From: Helianthus annuus
Lineage: Eukaryota > Streptophyta > Magnoliopsida > Asterales > Asteraceae
Direction of reading: 5' to 3'
DNA: 64,000 nt
Assembly: GCF_002127325.2 (NCBI RefSeq)
Contig: NC_035448.2
Span: forward strand, 85,270,087-85,334,086
The notes under the pieces are model-generated. The model was not told where the DNA came from. It did not search any database and saw nothing but the letters and a program-made list of their open reading frames with translations. Positions within the stretch are counted from its first letter, which is position 1, and each line of letters opens with the position of its first letter. Positions 10,761 through 21,552 of this stretch are shown here, piece after piece. A program made the translations under genes and the position numbers.

Positions 10761-11762
10761 TGTTGGGCCCTTAAAGGTTTATACATTAATTATCAATTAG
10801 TGATGTGGGCTAGTTGTTTAGTGGGGCGAATTGGGCTTAGGTTTAGGGGGAGTTGTGGGCTAAACCTCCCCCATAAATACTTGTTTACTTATTCAAGTTA
10901 AGGTTGTTGACTCTGATTATTTCTGTTGTAACTTGTATCTGACAATTTATTGACTATTTTATGCAAGTTAAGCTTTTGGTCAATTACTCTATTGCATCTT
11001 ATTTCTTGTGATTGTTATTGAATCAGTTTGATTGTGTGATTCCGCCACCAATCAAACTTGTTGTGATATCATTGTTTGATCCGTTTTCGGGACAACTTAA
11101 TAATTTAAAATTTATTAAGTTAGACCACGTGCTAAGTAATTCAATAATTAATAAACAACTACAACACTAAAAAAATACTAAAAAGGGCCCCTGCCATTTT
11201 ATTGCAACTCCAAACATGGTATTAGGATTGATTTGGATGCAAAGATATTTTTATGGGCTGGATGTTGACTTTTAGTATAATATAACATAGCCGTTTGACT
11301 TCTTTTTCTAATTACCAATTAACCTGACCTATCACAGCAAGACATGTGTCCCTCACCCCACACTGCGCCACAACCTAATAGATGTGATCTCTTGCGCCAA
11401 GAAAATTTGTTACACTAAGGCCATCTCTTGAACTAAGGTGATATTCCAGTTAAAAATAATAATAACTATTTCGAAACAACAACTGTTTTCATACTTACCA
11501 CAAAAACATATGATGTCATTATTGTTTGCCCTAAATACTAACTTCTGATAATCTGGTCTACCCTATCTTTGTTACTGCTCGCTCACTACCTAATGCCTTA
11601 ATCTTAATCAAACATTCTTACTTACTGATTAGCTTAAGCATGTTTCCAAAATTCCACACTAACCCCATGAATATTTTTTGGCCATTGCAGTAAGCTAAGT
11701 AATTGTAGGCCTTTAAATTCATTTTCTTTCGGTACGCAAATAACACTAAAAAAGGACAAGAG
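10761..11762. other. Probable decayed LTR sequence, then intergenic DNA
   Basis: It begins TGTTGGGCCC and has a second CATAAATAC TATA-like box near 10872 and a purine tract AGGGGGAG near 10847. The end is not definable. From about 11160 on I see no feature. Confidence 0.3.
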
Positions 11763-11951
11763 TTATCTAAAAGCAAACTTTAACTTTGATGTTTCAAGTG
11801 CTAACATAAACATTGTACTCATCAAAGCAATCAACAATGTTGATAATACGAAAGTAATTATGTGCAAGACGGTATTGTTTTCATGTACCAGAAAATGCTT
11901 CAAATCATCTGTGACGTCTAAACCTCCAGCACAATCAGCAGATGCGGCAAG
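11763..11951 (-). other. Possible terminal exon with a membrane segment (unrecognised)
   Basis: Reading from a possible acceptor (CTATAG, just right of 11951) gives 62 open codons and a stop at 11763. The hypothetical peptide has a polar start (LAASADCAGGLDVTDD) and a hydrophobic stretch (VLSTLLIALMSTMFMLAL) that could cross a membrane. There is no start codon and I could not find a convincing upstream exon. It may be chance. Confidence 0.2.
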
Positions 11952-12861
11952 CTATAGAAACAAATCAACAAGAATTGTAAAGTCATTTAAAAGGCTCAAG
12001 CATAAAATTTCTAATGAATGATAAATAAATAAATAGGCAAAAAAGGAATAAATTTAACTATGTATCACAATTAAATCAACTTGCTTCAAGTTGCCACCAA
12101 ACAAAATATTCTTTATGCCAATAACTAATTAGCCACCTCGCCAAATAATAGTTGTCAACAAAGACCTTCTACAAAAGTGGCAGAATATCAAAATGGATAA
12201 AAAGATTGGTGAAGGATTGAATACGTTGGTTACCAAATAGAGCGAGAAAGATCAAATGTTAATTACTTGTAGAATAATTGCAACTGAATAGAATTTAAGT
12301 CTCCTTCATCCCCAGAATCTAACCCAGGCCTGTTAAATCGTTCAAAATTGTATAAATACCCTATCCTATTGGCAACCGTAGACAAATTAAACCATCTTGT
12401 AACACAACAATTTAACTAATTAGCACAAAATAAGTACAAAACCCTAAGAACGCAAGTAAACAAATTACGTGCACAAATAAAAGAGTAAAAAATCCGTTAT
12501 ACAGAACTCGAAGTCTAATCATCAGCGAGGGGCGGTTCGGACTCCGGCGGTGACGGCGGATGAGGACACGCAGCATGCCACCGACGACGGTGTAATTCGG
12601 AAGTACGAGGCGGAAGTGGAGACCAATGTTGTGAAGATATGATTCTACTGGTGGAACAACTACAGTGGACCGACGTAACGAAAGGAGTGGTGGTGGTGAG
12701 AATCGACGGGTGTTGGTGGTGGTTGAAGACGACGCCGGAGAACACGAAGCAATTAGGGAGGAAGGGTTTTGGAAACAGAGCGTGAGAGATTTGGGAGAAT
12801 ATATTGTGGATTATATTTGGACAAAAATGCCCATGTTCCCCAGCTCCCCACTTTTTTGTTG
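11952..12861. other. Intergenic; GC-richer island near 12530-12760
   Basis: The 12530-12760 part is richer in GC and CpG (CCGGCGGTGACGGCGG) than its surroundings and has minus-strand reading frames without a recognisable domain. It could be the 5' end of an unidentified transcript. Confidence 0.3.
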
Positions 12862-13142
12862 TTCCCCAATGAACCCTCCCCTATGGGGAGAGTTATCTTG
12901 AGAACGCTAAAAATGAACCCTCACAAAATCGCATGGCTCACAAACTTGGACTCACAAAAAATGGTTGTCCGTATGTTATATCTCAAAGTCGCATGGTCAT
13001 AAACTCGGACTCACAAACTCGAACAACCAAAATGTACAAAATCGCATGTTATACACTAATCGCGTACGCATCATACGTTAAGGGATATTGTACAATACAC
13101 TTTCTCTCTATACATATATATAGGGGAGGGTTCATTGGGGAA
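12862..13142. mobile_element. Small inverted-repeat element (MITE-like, 281 bp)
   Basis: The 23-bp terminal inverted repeats are perfect: TTCCCCAATGAACCCTCCCC plus TAT at 12862-12884 and its complement at 13120-13142. The interior repeats TCGCATG and ACTCGGACTCACAAA phrases. I could not identify a target duplication, so the superfamily is open. Confidence 0.65.
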
Positions 13143-13159
13143 TACTAAAAACGTATATG

Positions 13160-13335
13160 CAGTCAATAGTGTGCTATAGCGGTGCTATAGCACCACTATA
13201 GCGCTTAGCGGACATACGAACCCATAGCGATCCAAATAGCGGTCCCGCTATTAGCGGTGTTAAATCCCGCTATTGGACCGCTATTTTGAAACCCGTATAG
13301 CGGTCGTAGCACTGCTTTTAGCGGTTTTTCTTATT
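13160..13335. repeat. Palindrome-rich TATAGCGG repeat
   Basis: GCTATAGCGG, its complement CCGCTATA and close variants occur about ten times in both orientations, so much of the segment can fold on itself. It probably comes from an inverted-repeat DNA transposon. Ends were not resolved. Confidence 0.5.
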
Positions 13336-14555
13336 TCAGCCCAAAAGTAGGTAAAGCCCGCATTAATTAACTTTTTGTTTATATACAAACCCAAAAGTAA
13401 AAGCCCAAACCCAAAATTAAACCTAAATCGAGACTAAAAGTCTTCATTCATTGGTTCTTCATCAGTTCATCATTCAACAAATTGATAGAATAGATTTAGC
13501 TCCAAAATCTTAAATATAAACATGCACATATGTATCTGTGTTGTAAAAATTAAGAAACTTTGAAATGACACTAAAGTCGCTCTTTTCCATCATGCTTTAA
13601 TCTGCAGTCATCAAAGTGTACCTGAACATTTTTAGCTATTTTATCGTCTCACTCATTACCCTGAACTGTATGGAAAATTAACATAAAATGGGACCTAGTC
13701 TTTTGGTTCATGCGTCTACAAAACTGAATTAACTTAAACCAAACCAAACCAAACGGAACAGAACCGAACCACCAAATAACCGACCTCTTTTCAAGAAATC
13801 AACCATGTACCAGTATGGCATTCATGTGCTTCTGTAATTTCCCTTATCTAAATTTCAATTGTTTACATAACCTACAGTGCATATCTATCTATCTGTTCTG
13901 ATAGAAATTGCAGTGCTTTGCAATTTCGTTTCATAAATCTTGTGGGATAGGTGATGAATCTAAACAAGTAGTGTATGCTTCATGGTTATCATGGTTGCAA
14001 GTTTATTATAATGAATTTGTATCATTATTCTTAATATATGTTTTTTATTTGAATGATTCATGAATTAACAAAAACTACAATGAAGTGTAATTAGACACAA
14101 ATATGTACCATCTTGTCGAAACCTTGTACTTTTAAGACAACTTGGGCTGTAAATGGAGCGTATGGGGTTTGTTAAGACTTAAAATCTGATGTTATATGAG
14201 TTGAAAGTGGTATGGACTTTGTTTCAGGGATATCACCCTCTAGTGGTGTTATTTGATTGGATGGCATATTACGCCTTATACCAATCTATTCAAGAACTAT
14301 ACGCCCACATACTAGATGAAATGTGTCTGACCTCCGAGGAGTATATCTTCTTTTTTTTTAATGGCAAAGGTTATCTTGTTTTATTTGCAAAGGTTACATG
14401 TATGTATATCTTGTTTTATTTGCAGCAGCAATGTGTACACTCAGATGATGTGGAAATGTAATCAACAACTTCACCATATAGCAATCATTTAAGAAATATG
14501 AAGTGAAGACAAAACACAGGATGAAACCCTATGGCTGGCTGGAATATTACCTGAA
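13336..14555. other. Intergenic, no gene recognised
   Basis: The reading frame at 14189-14461 has no domain I recognise and does not look spliced. The right part probably holds the 3' UTR of the minus-strand gene that follows. Confidence 0.35.
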
Positions 14556-15029
14556 TTACTTTTTTGACCCTTTCTTTTTCTTTTTAGGAGCCACAGTTTT
14601 GTCGTCATCATCGGAATCACTGTCGTCGTCATCAGAGGGAGGAGAAGGATCAAGTCGAGCTGCGTCTACGGCCCAATTGATAATCTTCTGAACCTCATCT
14701 TCTTCATCTGCCTCTTCAATGTTGATGTGTTCAGTTGTAGATGTTGCGTTGGGACCTTTGAGAGCAGCGAATCGAGCAAACAGGTCATCTACATGAGCAT
14801 GAGCGGCGGCGGTTTCAGGTTTAGGTTTAGGTTTGGATCTGAGAGCTTGAAATCGACGATCGAGATCTGGATCTATTATTGCGTTGGAGGATTCAGGGAC
14901 GAAATCGAACTTGGAACTGGTGTGAGAATTGACGGTTAGCTTGAGAAGAAGGTCGTCTTGTGTTAATTTCAGTAACTCTTCGACTTCATCAATGGCGTCC
15001 GGTTGTTTCTTTTTTCCGCTCTTGCTCAT
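14556..15029 (-). CDS. Conserved-looking small charged protein, function unknown
   Basis: The single-exon frame of 157 codons starts at ATG 15029 (MSKSGKKKQPDAIDEVEELL); the open frame continues further upstream, but only from a non-ATG codon, so I chose this start. The N-terminus is lysine-rich. A middle block holds DPDLDRRFQALRSKPKPKPE and DDLFARFAALK, two related L-x-x-RF-x-AL-(R/K) motifs of the type seen in some MIT-interacting or ESCRT-associated proteins. DEVQKIINWAVDAARLD is probably helical, and the end is aspartate/serine then lysine-rich (SDDDDSDSDDDDK, KKKKKGSKK). The tail may act as a nuclear signal. The codon pattern and absence of stops in a 474-nt frame argue that it is real. 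I do not assign a function; the ESCRT link is weak inference. Confidence 0.75.
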   Translation of the reverse strand: MSKSGKKKQPDAIDEVEELLKLTQDDLLLKLTVNSHTSSKFDFVPESSNAIIDPDLDRRFQALRSKPKPKPETAAAHAHVDDLFARFAALKGPNATSTTEHINIEEADEEDEVQKIINWAVDAARLDPSPPSDDDDSDSDDDDKTVAPKKKKKGSKK

Positions 15030-15196
15030 CCTCGATGTTTTCTTTTGCTCCTTTCCCACCCTCAATTCAATTCTTCTATTTTTGTTTCTTTGATAAACAC
15101 AAAAGTAGCTTTTTCTAAACCAAGGACATGTATCTAATGGAGTAATGACTAATCTCTGTCTCGTAATTTTAGGATTTTAGTGTTATCAACACCCTG

Positions 15197-15682
15197 CAAG
15201 GCCGGCCCAACACTATGTTCAAGCTAGGTTTAGGCTAGGGCCTACAAAATTTTAGGACCTCCATTTAAAAGAGCAATATATAAATTTTTATAATCTAGAT
15301 ATTAAGAATATTCTGGCTATTGTAAGACATAACTTACTTGTATATTAGTGGTAATGCTTCCATTTTATAGGCAGCTGACACGGGATCAATTTCCACTTAG
15401 ATCGTTTTATTTGGTTTTTGTTAATTCTGTTTTCATGTCCACTTGAGAAACATGTAGTTTAAAAAATTACTAAAAAGGCTAGGCCCTCATATAGTTTATA
15501 TTTATAACAACTATAGGTAGTTTTCTACTATAAAAAAATAAAGGCATATACAGGAGATTATAGGGTTTTCTTTACCTTCACAATCTAGGATTAAAAACAC
15601 ATAATGTTATTTTTTTTTTAATGAAAAAGGCCCCGATTTTTATTATCCGCTTTGGGCCTGCAAAAAGCTTGAGCCGGCCCTG
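15197..15682. mobile_element. hAT-like remnant with GGCCGGC termini
   Basis: The left end CAAGGCCGGCCC and right end GAGCCGGCCCTG are inverted copies, and inner copies of GGGCCTACAAAA / TTTGGGCCTGCAAAA also face each other. This fits Tip100-type hAT elements, whose termini carry CAGGGCCGGC. No 8-bp duplication could be matched, and there is no transposase. Confidence 0.5.
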
Positions 15683-15705
15683 CAATTATGTGGGGGTGAG
15701 GTTCA

Positions 15706-16099
15706 TGTAAAAAGGACATTTTTCATGAGAAGTGTGAGAATGCATAGAAATTGACATGTAAGCATCATGTTTTGGACTTACTCATGATGTTTTGGGTTAT
15801 TATGACAAGAAATACACCAAACATAACAATTTAAAACACAATGCAATATATTATGGGCATATAATTTAAACACAACAAAAATACACTGCTTAACACTTAA
15901 AAGACACTACTACTTACCGTTCTTGGCATGGTGTTTTAAGTTTTAAGCCTAGAATTCATTGCATTGTATCTTAAATTGTTATGTTTGGTGTTTTTCTTGC
16001 CAAAACAACCCAAAACATTATGCCCAGGTCCAAAATATGATGCGTACATGTCAATTCTTATGTCTTCTCACACTTCTTACGAAAAATGTCCTTTTTACA
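15706..16099. mobile_element. Foldback element with ~150-bp inverted arms
   Basis: The left arm (15706 to ~15852) and the reverse complement of the right arm (~15955 to 16099) align over their whole length with scattered mismatches. Shared blocks include TGTAAAAAGGACATTTTTC, AATTGACATGTA and CACCAAACATAACAATTTAA. The spacer is about 100 bp. No coding sequence and no clear target duplication were found. A transcript would fold into a long hairpin. Confidence 0.8.
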
Positions 16100-16117
16100 G
16101 GATCCTAAGAATGTGTA

Positions 16118-16160
<43 letters not shown>
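16118..16160. repeat. (GT)n-(TA)n microsatellite
   Basis: A GT run followed by a TA run of about 16 units abuts the start of the next repeat. Confidence 0.85.
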
Positions 16161-16165
<5 letters not shown>

Positions 16166-16700
16166 AGCATATATGAAGGACGACTTAATGTAATTTGCCA
16201 TTCCCTTAAAACACCCTTAATGCATGATGTACAACCCTCTAAAGCACAATATTCATTACCTTTCCAACAATACCCTTTTCTTTAATTCTCGCTCACTGAA
16301 ACCCTACAAACAAGCCCAAATCCAGATCCAACATTTCAAAATTCAAACACGCCTCTCCTCTCCCTTCTCTCTCTCTCAAATCCCATATGAATCAGATCTG
16401 GATTTACTCCCTCTCTCTCGATTCATCCGTAAATCATCGAAGAAAAACATCATTCCGCCTCACCCTGCATCGAAGAAAAACATCAGATCTGGAAATCAAA
16501 CATCACCACCGTCCCTAGTCCTCACCAGCAAGATCAAATGTCGTAGTGAAATCCGTCGAAGATTAATACTCGGTGGCTACAACTCTAAATCAGATGGAAA
16601 TAGCATGGCCAAGAAAAATGTCGATGGATTTTTAAGGCTTCGTGTTAAAATCCCCTGTCGTGCTAGGGTTTCGTCGCAAGCAACTGAGAATCTCGGTTGT
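16161..16700 (+). mobile_element. Helitron-like 5' segment (copy 1)
   Basis: TATTATAAAGCATATATGAA and the ~110 bases after it match 50725-50850 at very high identity, so this is a repeat family. The TATTATAAAGCA start is common at Helitron 5' ends. The open frame from 16224 continues into the LTR at 16701 and is not a gene. The right part may be a captured transcript leader. Confidence 0.45.
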
Positions 16701-19700
16701 TGTCACACCCCGGCCGCGTATAACGTGCAACCGCGGCGGAAACGCCGGGGAGTGTTGTGGACAGAATTAATTGTTTCATAACCATGGAAATCAAAGTTTC
16801 ATTTTATTTATTAAACAAGCGTAATACATTGTCTTAAACAGGAAAACAAAGAGTTTATAACATAATTAACTAAGTCTATCTTCATTTTTAGTCTCTAAGG
16901 CACAGGTCCGCCCTAGTGTCATGATCATCATCCTATGGAACAGCTCCTGAAAACACATGTGAAAGTAGGTACGTTAGCATAAAAATGCCTGTGAGATACA
17001 TAGGTTTTGTGAAAATGGGATTCATGACTTGAGTTTAAAGAAATGTTTAATAACAGTCAGTCATGAACCTTGTAATTTGTCTTGCTTTGTAAACCATTTA
17101 AAAAACGATAATATCAGATGTTATGTATAGATAAGTGTAAGGTTAAACGAGTAACCAAGTAAAATGAGTTGAATAAGATAAGTTGTTTGTAAAAATAATG
17201 TCTTGTGAAGAGTATGTTATTTGTGTAAAATGTAATGTGTCTAAACTGAAATGACTTAGATAACGCTACGATATGTAATATTATACAAGCATTTATATAT
17301 AGGGAGTACCAGCGGCGTATCCACCATATTTGTATCATATTACATACGCCACGTTACTCTAACCATTTACCCAAACCAACCACCATGTAAATTGTTCATG
17401 TATAAATCAATTGTCAAGTGTTATTGTGTAAACCATATCGAAATGTCTATGTTCAATGTAAACCACCATGTATGTATATCAATGTCAAAATGTTCATGTG
17501 TAATGTGGATCATGTAATGTGTACCCAAAATATATCTTGTATAGTAAGTGAGATGTATCAACTAAACCATATGTAAAATGCACAAAACAAGGTGTTGAAG
17601 TAAAACATGGTTTAAATCAACGTTATGTTTTGTGGAATAATGCATGCTCTACTGATATAAACATTTATGCGGTATTGTGAAATATGCATACATCCAAGCC
17701 CTGAGACTGTGGGGATAAACCCTTAAACAAATTAAAGGTTTATCTCAGTTATGTATATCGAATTCGGTCATTCCTTCCAATCCAATCAACCCAGGATTTC
17801 AGGAACGGGAGTTGTCAATTCCTATGGTACCACTACTACTAACGAACGGCGTAGCTAATGTTAATGAATGTATTGTTCCATGTTAAACAAACCAAATGCT
17901 GTACCAAAATGAAGGCATGTGATGTAAACAATTGTACTAAGTATGCACACAATGGGCATAAATAGCATGAAATGCAATGTGAAACAATGTACTAAGTACG
18001 CACACAATGGGCATACATAGCATGAAATGTATTGTAAAGCAATGTACTAAGTACGCACACAATGGGCATACATAGCATGAAATGTATTGTAAAGCAATGT
18101 ACTAAGTACGCACACAATGGGCATACATAGCATGAAATGTATTGTAAAGCAATGTACTAAGTACGCACACAATGGGCATACATAGCATGAAATGTAATGA
18201 AATCATGTACTATAATGTACTAACGAACATAGCAGGCATATGATGTGAAAACATGGAAAGCATGAAAGTAACAAGTAGGTACATGCGTTTCACCCCAAAA
18301 CAGTTTGGAAAACAGTAAAAGAGGGGTTCAATGTACTCACCTGAGATTGCTTTGAATTCCTTGTGTAATAATCACACAATGCTAGAGATCACGGGATATC
18401 AAACGGCCCCTAATAGGTAGCTATATTAATATACTAGACCAAAATCGGAAGGATCGGATAGTATGCGGGTTCGTAAACCAAACGAGTATGGAGACTCGTG
18501 GAATATGGTTTAACAAAGCCTACATACTAAAATGAAACCTAACCTAAGTGCTTACGGCCCATTACGACCCGTTTAGGTAGCTTATGCTACCTTAACGCGT
18601 CGTTCGCGTAGAACGCGTTTGGAACACCTAACATCGTGGCCATAAGGTATAACCTCGGAAGGTTATAGCTATGGTCACCTAATGTGTTTGGTCGGATCCT
18701 AATGATCGACCAAATGGGTTGGGTTCGAAAGTATAAGCGATGGTTTAGATCGCTTACCTTACGACCCTATGTAAGCACTATACTAAAAGTGACGAGCTAA
18801 GCATGTTAGAACATGCTTAACTAAGTTTAGAAAACAGGTTTGGCATCAAAACAAACGGCTTTGATGCTCATGAGTAGTTTGGTTACAAAATACACAAGAA
18901 TGCGCATTTTGGCCGAAACTACGACTCGTCACTGAGCCTAGATAACGTGGTAATCAGTAGGTATAGTCACTACGGACTATAACCATCGTGATCACGCTCA
19001 CGTTATGAAGTTCTAATGAACTTCGCGTTGACCATAGGCTGGTCAATGCAGAAAGTCAACAAAACGTTGACTTTCGGACTCGAAAAGCGAATAAAAGAAC
19101 GAAAGAATACTTACGGAGGGTCCCCGAATGCTAATCTAGATCAAAATGGCTCAGGTATGAAACAAAGGTTCCAACTTAGAGCTCTTGATCAGATTTTTGT
19201 GGGTTTTACTCAAAGGGGGGGGGGGTATTTATCGGAAAAGTAAAGCCGTTAGGATCGTTTCTTGAATTTCGTGCCACGATCTTAAGCGTACACTTGTCAC
19301 AAAGTTGTGGTGGCTCAAAATGACCCTTAGCTCCTGAAATGGTGAAAGGGCATTGCCCTTTGGTGTGTTTGAAAGGCCAAATTTGCAAGAAAGACAAAAT
19401 TTTTGTTACTGAAGGGGCCATGCGGCCCGCATCAGGATATGCACAAACTCAGGCGGGCCGCCTGGGCCTGTCTGATTTGCACATACTTTCTGAAATGGCA
19501 GTTTTGGTCCCTGTTGCGTATTTAAGCCATTTCCAACACTTCTAAGGCCCGTAAAGCCAACTTTAAGGCCCTAAAATGATGCCTAAACATTGTGGACATG
19601 AAACATGTTCAGAAATATGTCGGATGTTGGTTCGTTTGGCCGTACGATCGCGATGTTCGGTTAATTACGACGGAATGCGCATAAGCGCGAAAAATGATCC

Positions 19701-20310
19701 AAATGACGCGACGAATGGATTTTTCTCATGCCAAACACTAAGGCATAATATAAGGATGCTTACATAAATTTTTGGATGTCCGGATGTATTCAGAACGTAA
19801 GTTATGCGCGAAAGTGCAAACTTGTGCACTTTCTGACACTTTTAGCCCCTGAATGATCCAAAAGTTTATTTTAGCATACCAAACCCCTCAAAGCCTATTT
19901 CTAAGCTATGTAAAGGATATTTATGGTATGTTTAACTTATGGACATGTTCCGGAATGTTCGTTACAGTTGAAATTGGCATACTTTCGCAGTTTGTCAAGT
20001 TTTAGTCCCTGTAAGCGAATTAACTTGTTTTTGCCATACCAAGGCCTTCAAAACTTATTTCTAAGTTATGTAAAGGTTATTTAAGGTATGTTGAGTATAT
20101 GTTGATGTTCCGGAGTATTTTTCGCATTAAACTGAGTACGTTTACGCACCAGTTTGCGTATAATTCTCCAGAAAGCGATGTAGAGTTTGAATTTGAACAA
20201 AAGTCAAAACATGAAAAATGTAAAACACAACTAAACAAACATTGGGATAAAATAACATTGTTTTATTGATAATTGAACGGTTCACAATGATTACAAGCAC
20301 AAATGTTACA
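16701..20310 (-). mobile_element. Solo LTR, family F1 (copy b, 3610 bp)
   Basis: It begins TGTCACACCCCGG and ends AAATGTTACA. The 5-bp duplication GTTGT is perfect at 16696-16700 and 20311-20315. No primer site, polypurine tract or coding domain lies inside, so it is a solo LTR of a long-LTR element. The orientation is inferred from a GTGAGTACATTG phrase on the minus strand near 18340. Copies a and c share its left end. Confidence 0.88.
17931..18204. repeat. 55-bp tandem array (5 units) inside LTR F1
   Basis: Units begin at 17931, 17986, 18041, 18096 and 18151, each holding GTACTAAGTACGCACACAAT and GGGCATACATAGCATGAAAT. The middle units are almost identical, which suggests recent amplification or conversion. 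Confidence 0.92.
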
Positions 20311-20315
20311 GTTGT

Positions 20316-21552
20316 TCAAGGGAACTATTCAGAAGACATCATCGAAGGATACCGGATACACCATTGTCGGCGTTTTCGAGGAAAACAAGGACAACAATTC
20401 GTTTGTGAGTGCGGTATGCCAAAGCACTTCCATCAAAAACATGTATATGGGCCTACTTCGTTATTCAAAGTCACAAACTTTTTGTACCAAAACACGTTAT
20501 ATCATGGTCATACATAATGATGCACATGTGCATTTTTAATATTGCCAATGTAAAAAGTAGTGTATTGCAGATGGTAGTTGGTGTAAATGAAAGTGCAATT
20601 GTATAATACTGGTACTGTATTACAATATTTGTCAAAGAAATGATACATATGGACATGTGCATCGATAATTGTTACTCGAATTTTTTTTTTTGTTAGTGAC
20701 AAAATATAGCGATTTAAAAAAAAATTATGTGTTTTTTAGGTATTTTTTTGTGTTCACAATGTTCTTGCGGTTCTCGCAATAAAGGTGGTTCTCGCATAAA
20801 CCCTACTATATATATATATATATAGTGATGGTGAGCATCTTTCGGGTTGCCCGAGAAGCCGATGAACCGACCCAGGACTAAACCAAAGGTGATCCCTTAT
20901 AAATGGTAATCTTATCTCTTGATAAGAAAAATAAGTTAGCGTTTAGTGCGAAGGAATTGAAGACGAAATAGAATGGATCATCTAGAATGAAAAAAAAAAC
21001 ATGTTTAGTTGACATCGATAATGACATTGAGTATTGTGCAAAGAATGTAACTCCTTTCAAATATAAGATGGTATTTTTTTTCATTTCTTGGTAAGGTGGT
21101 ATTTTTTTTTTTTTTCATTCCTTTAAAGAATGAAAAAAACATTATGTTGTATTTTTGTCGCTTTTGTTAAATTGTGTTTCGTTATTTATATTTTTTTGTG
21201 TATCAAACTATACAAAGTAATGATTCATTCTATTTACATATGAGTAACCAAACATCACAATAAATCCATTTTCTGTTGTCGATTCCATTACTTTTTATCT
21301 CGTTCATTCCATTATCTCATGCCAAACAGATCCTAATTGATTACAATGAGAATGTGATCTAGGTAAGGGCAGAACCGTCATAAACCAACAAATCAATAGT
21401 ACACTATGAATGCGTAAGCTAATCAAAAGGAACCAAAAAAACACTTCAAAAGTTACAAATTACATGCTAAGAGATCTTAAAGACATCAATGGCAATATAT
21501 TTGTCATAAAACACATATTTCTCCAGGAGAAGAAACCGGAAGGTCTTGGTTT
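20316..21552. other. No gene recognised; TE-like flank
   Basis: This continues the sequence that flanked the F1 solo LTR on the left. Overlapping frames at 20266-20606 have no recognised domain. GGTTCTCGCATAAACC followed by a TA run (about 20785-20822) resembles a small DNA-transposon end. Poly-A/T tracts are frequent. Confidence 0.35.

Noticed and set aside
12515..12901. Overlapping ORFs on both strands at 12515-12745 and 12665-12901
   Set aside because: Low-complexity Pro/Ser/His or Arg/Gly content in opposite frames, no domain, and the plus frame runs into a MITE terminus.
16224..16781. 185-codon ORF
   Set aside because: It crosses the exact boundary of the F1 solo LTR at 16701, and its first part is repeat sequence shared with 50760 onward.
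17931..18204. CRISPR-like array of 55-bp repeats
   Set aside because: There are no unique spacers between units and the array sits inside a plant LTR; it is a plain tandem repeat.
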